A stretch of DNA of 20,986 nt from Acidobacteriota bacterium (GTDB lineage: Bacteria > Acidobacteriota > Terriglobia > Terriglobales > Acidobacteriaceae), in NCBI GenBank assembly GCA_021799405.1, contig JAJZAL010000071.1, forward strand, positions 1 through 20,986, read 5' to 3'. Position 1 is the first letter of the stretch; each line of letters begins with the position of its first letter. Of the stretch, positions 8,020 to 14,966 are shown one piece after another. The translations under genes were made by a program, and so were the position numbers. The notes under the pieces are model-generated. The model saw only the letters and a program-made list of their open reading frames with translations, was not told the origin of the DNA and made no database searches.

Positions 8020-8068
8020 TCCGTAAGCAAGCACCGCGCTTGTCGCGAGCCAAGGAGTCACAGGAACG

Positions 8069-9739
8069 ATGCGAAATCTCTCCGCCGCTTTGGTTGTCAC
8101 CACACTGGTGGCATCGGCAACCGCTCCCTCTGCAGCAGCGCTGCCTGGCAGCCTGTCAATGTCGAGCCAACAATCGAATCAAGCGGCATATCAGTCGTCT
8201 TCCCAGAACACTCAGGCGGGCACCTACGCTGCTGGCCGCATTCCTCTCTACAAGGCCGCGCTGGTCCACTGGCAAATTCCGGCCATGAGTTACGTCGACG
8301 GGCAAAAGGCGAAAATCGCCCTGGCCAGCACCGGCAAACTCCCTGGCATTTCGGGCCAGGCGCAGATACGCCCCCACAATGGGCAGATATCTATCCGCCT
8401 CAAAATGAACGGCCTCATCCCCGCCTACAGTTTTGGCCCCGAATATCTCACCTACGTGCTCTGGGCGGTCACACCGGCTGGCCGTACCGTCAATCTTGGC
8501 GAAATCGTTCCCGATAGCAAAGGCCGGGCCAATCTCACCGCAGCCACAAACCTGCAGTCCTTCGGACTTATCGTCTCCGCCGAACCGTACTTCGCAGTCA
8601 GCCGCCCCAGTAACGTCGTCATTCTGGAGGGCGAAGCCATTCCCGGCCAGACACGCGGCGTCATCGACGCAGGCAGGGCTCACTTCACCCTGCTTCCCAG
8701 CGGAGCTTACGCCGCCGCTGAAGGCATGCACCCGGTTTCTTACCCCATCGGCAGCAGCAACAGCCAGCCTCTGGCCGTCTACGAAGCCATGAACGCCATT
8801 CAGATTGCCAAAGCATCCCAGGCTGGGAAATACGCCAGCGAGGCACTCGCCCGCGCCGAATCTGACCTCAGGCACGCGCAGTCCCTCAATGGCGACAATA
8901 GCCAGCGCGCCGCGCAATTGTCCTACGCACGCGCCGCCGTCCAAACCGCCGCGGACGCCATCCTCAAAGCCGAGCAGGAAGCCCGCGCCGCGGAGGAAGC
9001 TCGCCAGAAAGCCGCCGAGCTGGCCGCACAGCAAAAAGCCGAACAGGCCCTTCTGGCGGCGCGTCAGGCCGCCGCACAGCAAAAGGTAGCTGAAGAACAG
9101 GCGCAGCAGGCCATGCAGGCGCAGCAACAGTCTGAAGTCGCTCAGGCTGCCGCCGAAGCCGCTGCCGCCAAGGCGCAGGCGCAGGCCGCCGCCGCACAGG
9201 CTGAAACCAACCAGATGCGCGACCGCCTCCGCCAACAGCTCAATCAGGTCCTCTCCACACAGGAAACCGCCCGTGGACTCATCGTTCGCCTCTCCGATGT
9301 CAGCTTCAACAGCGGCAGCTACCAGCTCAAGGTGGATACCGAGATCAAGCTCGCCAAGATTGCAGGCATCCTCATCACCTATCCCGGCCTCAAGGTGCAG
9401 GTCGAGGGATACACAGACAACGTCGGCAGTGCGGGATTCAATCTCAAGCTTTCCCAGCAGCGCGCTGACTCTGTGATGAAGTTCCTCATCTCGCAAGGCG
9501 TACCGGCTGCCAACATCACCGCCAAAGGCTACGGAGAGGCGGATCCCGTCGCCAGCAACAGCACCGCCGCCGGACGCGCAAAGAATCGCCGCGTTCAGCT
9601 GGTCGTCAGTGGATCGGCCATCGGCACCAGTATTCAGCAGGGCCCACCTCAACAGTCGGCTCCGGCAAATCCTACTGGCGTATCCAATCCAACCGGCGTA
9701 TCAAACCCCACCGGCATCTCCAACGTCGGCCCCTCATAG
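8069..9739 (+). CDS. OmpA-family peptidoglycan-binding protein
   Basis: A 556-residue exported protein. Signal peptide at about 1-24 (Ala-rich, cleaved near AAA-LPG). Residues about 55-210 form a beta-rich domain I do not recognise by name. Residues about 236-300 resemble DUF4398 (helical, ASEALARAESDL), leading into an Ala/Gln/Glu-rich coiled coil (about 300-400). Residues about 403-516 are an OmpA C-terminal domain: EGYTDNVGS with Asp450, LSQQRA with Arg465, and the closing NRRVQL, the residues that bind diaminopimelate in peptidoglycan. The C-terminus holds three NPTG(V/I)S hexapeptides. It should tether the outer membrane or an envelope complex to the cell wall. The start is supported by the signal peptide and by AAGGAG and AGGA upstream. 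A leader hairpin precedes it and a hairpin follows it. Confidence 0.9.
   Translation: MRNLSAALVVTTLVASATAPSAAALPGSLSMSSQQSNQAAYQSSSQNTQAGTYAAGRIPLYKAALVHWQIPAMSYVDGQKAKIALASTGKLPGISGQAQIRPHNGQISIRLKMNGLIPAYSFGPEYLTYVLWAVTPAGRTVNLGEIVPDSKGRANLTAATNLQSFGLIVSAEPYFAVSRPSNVVILEGEAIPGQTRGVIDAGRAHFTLLPSGAYAAAEGMHPVSYPIGSSNSQPLAVYEAMNAIQIAKASQAGKYASEALARAESDLRHAQSLNGDNSQRAAQLSYARAAVQTAADAILKAEQEARAAEEARQKAAELAAQQKAEQALLAARQAAAQQKVAEEQAQQAMQAQQQSEVAQAAAEAAAAKAQAQAAAAQAETNQMRDRLRQQLNQVLSTQETARGLIVRLSDVSFNSGSYQLKVDTEIKLAKIAGILITYPGLKVQVEGYTDNVGSAGFNLKLSQQRADSVMKFLISQGVPAANITAKGYGEADPVASNSTAAGRAKNRRVQLVVSGSAIGTSIQQGPPQQSAPANPTGVSNPTGVSNPTGISNVGPS
9668..9721 (+). repeat. Three tandem NPTG(V/I)S codon repeats
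   Basis: Three consecutive 18-base units at the 3' end of the OmpA-type gene encode NPTGVS, NPTGVS and NPTGIS. The units differ at several third codon positions (aat cct act / aat cca acc / aac ccc acc), so this is an established repeat rather than a fresh duplication. It forms a flexible tail after the peptidoglycan-binding domain. Confidence 0.85.
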
Positions 9740-9756
9740 CCTGCTGAACCGTTCAG

Positions 9757-9796
9757 GCAGGCCCGGACATCCCATACCTGAGACGTCCGGGCCTGC
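9757..9796 (+). terminator. Hairpin after the OmpA-type gene, probable terminator
   Basis: GCAGGCCCGGAC (9757-9768) pairs perfectly with GTCCGGGCCTGC (9785-9796) across a 16-base loop. It starts 18 bases after the stop codon. No T-run follows, so it may block 3' decay or act with Rho rather than being a classical intrinsic terminator. Confidence 0.6.
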
Positions 9797-9954
9797 GAAC
9801 AATAATCGGCAATCGCGAAGCATCTGGGATGCCATGCCGAACGTCGCAACTTCCGGCGTTGAACCGACCATTGTTCCTGATGCGATCTTTCCCCGGGGAC
9901 AAGGTCGCAATTTACGGCTGATGAACGGACAGAGGGGTAGTATCGAAAATACTC

Positions 9955-9960
9955 TATACT
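9955..9960 (+). promoter_or_regulatory. Possible -10 box for the reductase operon
   Basis: TATACT, one mismatch from the sigma-70 -10 consensus, in otherwise GC-rich sequence 80 bases before the start codon at 10041. No good -35 hexamer is seen at the right distance, so support is weak. Confidence 0.3.
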
Positions 9961-9990
9961 TTCCAGTTACTTTGCTGCCCTTCGCGCTCA

Positions 9991-10011
9991 CAGGCTCCTT
10001 TGCTGAGCCTG
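9991..10011 (+). promoter_or_regulatory. Leader hairpin before the reductase operon
   Basis: CAGGCTC (9991-9997) pairs perfectly with GAGCCTG (10005-10011) across a seven-base loop. It ends about 19 bases before the AAGGAGAG ribosome site of the gene at 10041, so it would sit in the 5' leader if transcription starts near 9967. Possible mRNA stabiliser or control element. Confidence 0.35.
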
Positions 10012-10040
10012 CTGGGACGCCTTTTGCATAAGGAGAGATC

Positions 10041-10931
10041 ATGCGTATTGCATTTTTAGGGCTGGGCAAGATGGGTCTGGCCATCGTGCCGCATCTCGCT
10101 CAGGGCCATGCTGTCACTGTATGGAATCGCACCGCCAAGGCCGCGGATTCCCTTCGCGACACGGGCGTGCAGGTCGCGGCCAGCCCCGCCGAAGCCGTCA
10201 AGGATGCCGACGTTGTCTTCAGCACCCTCCTGAATGATGCTGCCGTTGAAGAGGTCTTCCTTGGCAGTGATGCCGAAAGCGGTGCGATAGCAGCCATGCA
10301 GCCGGGCGCCATCCACGTCTGCCTCAGCACCATCAGCGTCGCCTCCTCCAAACGCCTCACCTCCGCTCACGAGGCCGCAGGTAAGCCATTTGTCGGCGCA
10401 CCGGTCTTCGGCAGGCCGCACGTCGCCGCGCAGGCCCGGCTCTGGAGCGCCATTGCCGGCGACGAAGCTTCTCTGTCAAAAGTTCGCCCCCTCATCGAAC
10501 GCTACAGTCGCGGACTCACTGAAGTCGGTGCTCAGCCTTGGGCCGCCCACGCCATGAAGATTGGCGGCAACTTCATGATCACCGCCATGATTGCATCCCT
10601 CACCGAGGGCTTCATCTTCGCTGAATCTGAAGGCATCGATCCGGCCGTCTATCTTCAGGTCATCAATCAGGGGCTCTTTCAATCACCCTTCTATGAGCTC
10701 TATGGCAAGCTCATGCTCGAACCGCCGGTCAAGCCTGGTGGCACCGTATCACTCGGCGAAAAGGATGCCAGGCTGTTTCTGGAAGCCGCCCGTGAATCCC
10801 GGGCACCTACGCCGCTCGGGGAGATGTTTCACCAGCATTTGCTCCGCGCCACAAAAGAAGGAATGCAGGATGAGGACTGGGCTGGTGGGTACTACCGCTT
10901 GGCCCGCCAACTTGCTCACCAGAAGCGCTGA
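10041..10931 (+). CDS. NAD(P)-dependent beta-hydroxyacid dehydrogenase (3-HIBDH family)
   Basis: A 296-residue member of the 6-phosphogluconate / 3-hydroxyisobutyrate dehydrogenase superfamily, cytoplasmic, interconverting a beta-hydroxy acid or semialdehyde with NAD(P). The Rossmann fold starts at once (FLGLGKMG, residues 5-12). The substrate loop APVFGRP (120-126) stands where classic HIBDH has APVSGG, and the catalytic Lys is Lys173 in AMKIGGNF. The APVFGRP loop places it in a divergent branch, so the substrate cannot be named: glyoxylate or succinic-semialdehyde reductase-like activity, or imine reduction, is possible. The start is decided by AAGGAGAG eight bases upstream. The next gene begins 23 bases after the stop, so the two form an operon with a second NAD(P) reductase. 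Confidence 0.88.
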   Translation: MRIAFLGLGKMGLAIVPHLAQGHAVTVWNRTAKAADSLRDTGVQVAASPAEAVKDADVVFSTLLNDAAVEEVFLGSDAESGAIAAMQPGAIHVCLSTISVASSKRLTSAHEAAGKPFVGAPVFGRPHVAAQARLWSAIAGDEASLSKVRPLIERYSRGLTEVGAQPWAAHAMKIGGNFMITAMIASLTEGFIFAESEGIDPAVYLQVINQGLFQSPFYELYGKLMLEPPVKPGGTVSLGEKDARLFLEAARESRAPTPLGEMFHQHLLRATKEGMQDEDWAGGYYRLARQLAHQKR

Positions 10932-10954
10932 AAAACTGCGCCAGGAACCAAACC

Positions 10955-11725
10955 ATGACCAGATTGAACGACTCAGTTGTATTCATTACAGGCGCCAGCG
11001 CGGGAATTGGTGAGGCCTGTGCTTTCGCATTCGCCGCCGAAGGCGCGCGCCTTCTGTTGGCGGCTCGCCGCGTCGAAAGACTGCGTCAGATGGAGCCAAA
11101 ACTGCGCGAGGCTGGCGCGCCCGATGTTCATTCCATCTCCCTCGACGTGCGCCATTCCGGAGCAGTCGGAACCACCATTGCCAACCTTCCTGAGAACTGG
11201 AGCACCATCGATGTGCTCGTCAACAACGCCGGACTGAGCCGCGGACTCGAAAAGGTCCATGAGGGCAAGCTCCAGGATTGGGAAGAGATGATCGACACCA
11301 ATCTCAAGGGCTTGTTGTATGTAACCCGCTCCATTGTGCCCGGGATGGTCGCCCGCGGCCGCGGCCACATCGTCAATCTCGGCTCCACGGCTGGAGAAGT
11401 AACCTATCCCGGCGGCGCCGTCTACTGCGCGACCAAGGCCGGTCTCAAGTCCATCAACGACGGACTTCGCATCGACCTGCTCGGCACGCCCGTTCGCGTC
11501 ACCAGCATCGATCCCGGCATGGTGGAAACCGAATTCAGTGAAGTGCGCTTCCACGGCGACAAGGAACGCGCCGCCAAAGTGTACCGGGGACTCACGCCGC
11601 TGCAGGCCAAGGACGTCGCCGAAGCCATCGTCTGGGCCGTCTCACGCCCCGCGCACGTCAACATCGCGCACGTGCTCATGACCTCCGTGGATCAGGCCAA
11701 TTCCCTGCTCTTCAACAGAAAATAG
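10955..11725 (+). CDS. Short-chain dehydrogenase, YdfG-like
   Basis: A 256-residue classical SDR. Cofactor motif TGASAGIG at 12-19, NNAG at 90-93, and catalytic Ser144, Tyr157 and Lys161 (YCATK). The Pro-Gly-Met-Val-Glu-Thr-Glu-Phe segment and the tail ending in DQANSLLFNRK-like sequence match the YdfG group, NADP-dependent 3-hydroxy acid dehydrogenases that also reduce malonic semialdehyde. AAACGGCGC-type Arg residues after the Gly motif (AARR at 36-39) favour NADP over NAD. It follows the beta-hydroxyacid dehydrogenase by 23 bases with an AGGA ribosome site, so both are probably made together and may act on related hydroxy acids. Family assignment is firm; exact substrate is inferred. Confidence 0.9.
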   Translation: MTRLNDSVVFITGASAGIGEACAFAFAAEGARLLLAARRVERLRQMEPKLREAGAPDVHSISLDVRHSGAVGTTIANLPENWSTIDVLVNNAGLSRGLEKVHEGKLQDWEEMIDTNLKGLLYVTRSIVPGMVARGRGHIVNLGSTAGEVTYPGGAVYCATKAGLKSINDGLRIDLLGTPVRVTSIDPGMVETEFSEVRFHGDKERAAKVYRGLTPLQAKDVAEAIVWAVSRPAHVNIAHVLMTSVDQANSLLFNRK

Positions 11726-11749
11726 CCCGTCGCTCAAAACCCGGCAGAA

Positions 11750-11974
11750 TCAGCCCAGTTCGCGGAGGCTTGCCTCAATCTGTTCCAGCGCCTCCGCCAG
11801 CGCGGCTCTCCGTAGAGGATTCGAAGTGCGCTGGTTCAGAATATGCTCCCGCTGCAGCTCCAGTTCGCGACGTCTACGCTCGCGCCCATTGTCCTTGCTG
11901 CCTCCAGCCGGCGCGGTTTCCTGCCGCTCAGCCATCTGGTCCTCTACCGATTTGCTTTCCCAACCACGTGCCAT
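11750..11974 (-). CDS. Small conserved-looking charged protein
   Basis: A 74-residue cytoplasmic protein beginning MARGWESKSVEDQ, with a basic cluster (GRERRRRELELQ) and a C-terminal amphipathic helix (RRAALAEALEQIEASLRELG) likely to form a coiled coil. No signal peptide, membrane segment or known domain. It lies between two metabolic genes, convergent with the SDR gene and divergent from the MDR oxidoreductase, with 55 bases between the two starts. AAAAGGT directly precedes the ATG. Such MARGWESKSVE openings seem familiar from acidobacterial genomes, but I cannot verify this. Function unknown. Confidence 0.65.
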   Translation of the reverse strand: MARGWESKSVEDQMAERQETAPAGGSKDNGRERRRRELELQREHILNQRTSNPLRRAALAEALEQIEASLRELG

Positions 11975-12029
11975 ACCTTTTATGCTACTCCGCTGGAGCC
12001 CGGCATCTTAAACGTCAGGAGAATTCAGA

Positions 12030-13046
12030 ATGATCGCATGGAGCCTGCCCGCCTTCGGTATTAACTCGCTGGAACAGATGCAGCAGGACACCCCGGAACT
12101 CAGGCCCGGTCAGGTATTGATCCAGGTCGAAGCCGTTTCCCTGAACTATCGTGACCTGCTCGTCGTTCTCGGCCGGTACAACCCCAAAATGCATCTCCCG
12201 CGCATCCCCGCCTCTGACGGCGCAGGGGTTGTGAAAGCTATCGGCGACGGAGTCACCCGCGTCAGACCCGGTGATCGCGTCTGCGGCATCTTCATGCAGA
12301 ACTGGATCGACGGCCGCGCCACGCCGGAGAAGGTCCGTGGCGCACTCGGCGGAGACATCGACGGCATGCTCGCCGAGGAAGTCATCCTCAGCGAACACGG
12401 CGTCATCAGAATTCCCGACTATCTCACGATGGAAGAAGCCGCGACGCTTCCATGCGCCGCGCTGACAGCTTGGAACGCTCTCGTCCATGCCGGCCATCTC
12501 ACGGCTGGAGAGACCGTGCTGATTCAGGGCACTGGCGGGGTCTCCATCTTTGCGTTGCAGTTTGCCAAGGCCATGGGAGCACGGGTTCTGGGCACCTCCA
12601 GCAGCGATGCCAAGCTTGATCGTGCACGTGCGCTCGGCCTCGATGCCGGCCTCAACTACCGCACGCAGCCCGAGTGGGCAAAGTGGGTCCTGGATCAGAC
12701 CCGCGGCCAGGGGGCAGACGTCATCGTCGAAGTCGGAGGCGCAGGTACCTTTGCTCAATCTCTTTCGGCCGTAAAGATGGGCGGCTCCGTCGCCCAGATC
12801 GGCGTGCTCAGCCAGTCCTCCGAGCCGCTTCAGATTCCCCTCATTCTGCACAAACAGGTACGTGTGCAGGGCATCTACGTTGGTTCACGAACCCAGTTTG
12901 AGGAGATGAACCGGGCCCTCGAACAGAACCGCATTCAGCCCGTCATCGACGAAATCTACGCATTCAAGGACCTCCCCGCTGCGCTTCTCCGCATGCAGTC
13001 AGGCGGCCATTTCGGAAAAATTGTCGTGCGCGTCGGCGCTGCCTGA
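12030..13046 (+). CDS. Zinc-independent MDR oxidoreductase (MDR7-like)
   Basis: A 338-residue medium-chain dehydrogenase/reductase. The N-terminal GroES-like domain shows AVSLNYRDLL and IPASDGAG; where zinc alcohol dehydrogenases have Cys and His metal ligands this protein has Asn-Tyr-Arg-Asp, so it lacks catalytic zinc, and the four-Cys structural zinc lobe is absent too. The Rossmann domain carries IQGTGGVSIFALQFAKAMGA (about 169-188) and a TSSSDAKLDRA segment typical of NADP binding. It matches the MDR7/quinone-oxidoreductase-like group: NAD(P)H reduction of quinones or alpha,beta-unsaturated carbonyls is the likely chemistry. AGGAGA precedes the ATG by eight bases. It is followed after 111 bases by the ABC exporter genes but is probably its own unit. 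Confidence 0.88.
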   Translation: MIAWSLPAFGINSLEQMQQDTPELRPGQVLIQVEAVSLNYRDLLVVLGRYNPKMHLPRIPASDGAGVVKAIGDGVTRVRPGDRVCGIFMQNWIDGRATPEKVRGALGGDIDGMLAEEVILSEHGVIRIPDYLTMEEAATLPCAALTAWNALVHAGHLTAGETVLIQGTGGVSIFALQFAKAMGARVLGTSSSDAKLDRARALGLDAGLNYRTQPEWAKWVLDQTRGQGADVIVEVGGAGTFAQSLSAVKMGGSVAQIGVLSQSSEPLQIPLILHKQVRVQGIYVGSRTQFEEMNRALEQNRIQPVIDEIYAFKDLPAALLRMQSGGHFGKIVVRVGAA

Positions 13047-13107
13047 ATGATTTCGTTATCACCCAGCGAATCGCCCCAAGCCTCTCTGCGCGCCCTCGCA
13101 ATGCTCT

Positions 13108-13113
13108 TATAAT
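13108..13113 (+). promoter_or_regulatory. Possible -10 box for the ABC exporter operon
   Basis: TATAAT, a perfect sigma-70 -10 hexamer, 45 bases before the TTG start at 13158 in the 111-base gap between genes. No convincing -35 hexamer 16-18 bases upstream. Confidence 0.4.
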
Positions 13114-13157
13114 GTGGAGGAATTTTTCTTTCGCTCAACCGCGAGGATTTCTCCAAT

Positions 13158-14129
13158 TTGATCGTCTCGATCGCAGCGCTGACCAAGATCTATGAGGATA
13201 GGCAGCAGCGCGTCACGGCCGTCGACGGCATCGATCTCGAGGTCAGGGAAGGGGAACTCTTCGGCCTGCTCGGCCCCAATGGCGCCGGCAAGACAACCAC
13301 CATCGGCATCTGCACCACCCGCATCCTGCCCACCAGCGGCCAAGTGAGGATCGCTGGTATCGACGTCGTCAAGCACCCTGCGCAAGCGCGCCGAAGCATC
13401 GGCGTTGTGCCCCAGTACAACACGCTCGACCGCTCTCTCACCATCTACGAAAATCTCTATTACCATTGCCTTTACTTTGGCTTTTCCGCCCGCCAGGCGC
13501 GCGAGCGCTCTGAGGCTTTGCTCAAGCAGTTTCTGCTCTTCGAGCGCCGCAAGGCCTTCCCCATGCAGCTCTCAGGGGGCCTGCAGCAGCGCATTCAGAT
13601 TGCACGCGCCATTGCGCACCGTCCAGCCGTGCTCTTTCTCGACGAACCAAGCGCCGGCCTCGATCCGCAAAGCCGCATTGCCATGTGGGACGCGGTCCGC
13701 GGTCTTCGCCAGGAAGGCATCACCGTGGTCCTTACCACCCACTACATGGAAGAAGCCGACGAACTCTGTGAACGCATTGCCATCATTGACCACGGAAAGC
13801 TGCTCGCGCTGGACCAACCCAAACTTCTCAAGCGCAATCTCGGCGCCGATCGCATTCTGGAACTGAAACTGTTACAACATGAGGCCGCGGCAAAGTCGAT
13901 CTCACAGCCCCTCGGGAGCCTGCCCGGAGTGAATACCGTCGAAGCCACACCCGATGGCCTCCGTCTTTTCATGCAGAGCGCCACAACTCAGGCAGGCCCT
14001 GCAGGCGGCGAGCAGTTGCCCCTGATCGTACAGATGGCGCAGCCCTTTGGCGTGCGCGATATCGCCATTCACGAGCCCTCGCTGGAAACCGTCTTCATTC
14101 ACCTCACAGGAAGGGATCTCCGTGAGTAG
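13158..14129 (+). CDS. ABC-2 exporter ATP-binding protein
   Basis: A 323-residue ATPase that powers an ABC-2 type exporter. Walker A GPNGAGKT at 39-46, Q-loop Gln86, signature LSGGLQQR at 138-145, Walker B VLFLDEP at 158-164 and switch His195. The C-terminal ~100 residues form the extension typical of the DrrA/NodI/CcmA-like branch, with the closing EPSLETVFIHLTGRDLRE motif. The start is an unusual TTG with GAGGA ten bases upstream; no ATG exists further upstream in frame. The permease gene begins inside the last codons of this gene, an eight-base overlap that signals translational coupling. Substrate is unknown: drugs, polysaccharide or lipid are all possible in this branch. Confidence 0.92.
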   Translation: MIVSIAALTKIYEDRQQRVTAVDGIDLEVREGELFGLLGPNGAGKTTTIGICTTRILPTSGQVRIAGIDVVKHPAQARRSIGVVPQYNTLDRSLTIYENLYYHCLYFGFSARQARERSEALLKQFLLFERRKAFPMQLSGGLQQRIQIARAIAHRPAVLFLDEPSAGLDPQSRIAMWDAVRGLRQEGITVVLTTHYMEEADELCERIAIIDHGKLLALDQPKLLKRNLGADRILELKLLQHEAAAKSISQPLGSLPGVNTVEATPDGLRLFMQSATTQAGPAGGEQLPLIVQMAQPFGVRDIAIHEPSLETVFIHLTGRDLRE

Positions 14130-14925
14130 AGTACGGCGCATATCCTTCATTTCCGCCTTCTTCGGACTCGTGCGCCGCGACCTGCGCGTCCTGAGTCGCG
14201 AACTCGGCGCATTCGCCATCCGGGTTGTCATGCAGCCCATGCTCTTCTTTTTTGTTTTCACCTACCTGTTGCCCAAAATCGGTCAATCCAGCGAACTCGG
14301 CGGAGCGAACTTCGCGACCGTGCTGCTGCCGGGACTGATGGCCGTCGCCATCATGTTCAGCGGCATTGCCGGTGTTGCACTGCCGCTTTCGCAGGAGTTC
14401 GGCGTCACCCGCGAAATCGACGATCGCGTCATGTGTCCCTTGCCGGTCAGCGCCGTCGCCATCGAGAAAGTCTGCTTCAGCGCCATCCAGAGTATTCTGG
14501 CAGCATTGCTGATCATTCCGCTGGCCTACCTGATTCCTGCAACTCCGGTGAAAGTTCACGTTGCCAACTGGTTCATGCTGAGCTTGATACTGCTCCTCGC
14601 CAGTCTCGTCTCCGGCGCCATAGGCCTCACCATAGGAGCCAATGTAAAACCGCAACAAATCGGCCTGATTTTTTCAATCGTCGTGGTTCCGATTACCTTC
14701 CTTGGGTGCGTCTATTATCCGTGGGCCCTTTTGGCAAAGGTACGATGGCTGCAAATTGCGGTACTCTTCAATCCAATCGTCTACATGAGCGAGGGACTCC
14801 GCGCTGTACTCACTCCGGGAGTCCCACACATGAATTACTTCGCCATCATCTCTGCTTTGCTGCTCTCTCTCATCGCGCTCAGTTACTGGGGCATTCGCGG
14901 TTTTCTCCGGCAGGTGATCGGCTGA
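14122..14925 (+). CDS. ABC-2 type transporter permease
   Basis: A 267-residue inner-membrane subunit partnering the preceding ATPase. After a basic N-terminus (RVRRISFISAFFGLVRRDLRV) it has six hydrophobic segments, and the ABC-2 signature region FLGCVYYPW followed by NPIVYMSEGLRAVL near the C-terminus, as in DrrB/NodJ permeases. The cytoplasmic coupling region REIDDRVMCPLPVSAVAIEK is typical. I chose the GTG at 14122, preceded by AGGAAGGG and overlapping the ATPase stop, rather than a longer frame starting at 14047 that would encode 25 residues inside the ATPase gene with no family resemblance. The protease gene follows after 41 bases and may be co-transcribed. Confidence 0.9.
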   Translation: MSRVRRISFISAFFGLVRRDLRVLSRELGAFAIRVVMQPMLFFFVFTYLLPKIGQSSELGGANFATVLLPGLMAVAIMFSGIAGVALPLSQEFGVTREIDDRVMCPLPVSAVAIEKVCFSAIQSILAALLIIPLAYLIPATPVKVHVANWFMLSLILLLASLVSGAIGLTIGANVKPQQIGLIFSIVVVPITFLGCVYYPWALLAKVRWLQIAVLFNPIVYMSEGLRAVLTPGVPHMNYFAIISALLLSLIALSYWGIRGFLRQVIG

Positions 14926-14966
14926 GCACCGCAAGCCGCAACGAATTTCGGGAAAATAGAATTGCG

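Larger units (their letters stand above)
9740..10040. other. Gene-free gap between OmpA-type gene and reductase operon
   Basis: No gene. It holds a 12-base-stem hairpin (9757-9796), a TCCCCGGGGA palindrome at 9890-9899, a small AGTAT/ATACT hairpin at 9939-9953, a TATACT that could be a -10 box (9955-9960), and a 7-base-stem hairpin at 9991-10011 shortly before the ribosome site of the next gene. Confidence 0.6.

Noticed and set aside
8156..9652. 498-residue minus-strand open frame opposite the OmpA-type gene
   Set aside because: Composition (Leu/Gly/Cys-rich, repetitive) is that of an antisense shadow; the plus-strand protein has clear domains.
14433..14966. Long in-frame extension upstream of the protease (would give 906 residues)
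   Set aside because: It lies inside the ABC permease gene in another frame and encodes Arg/Ser/His-rich shadow sequence; the signal peptide and lipobox start at 14967.
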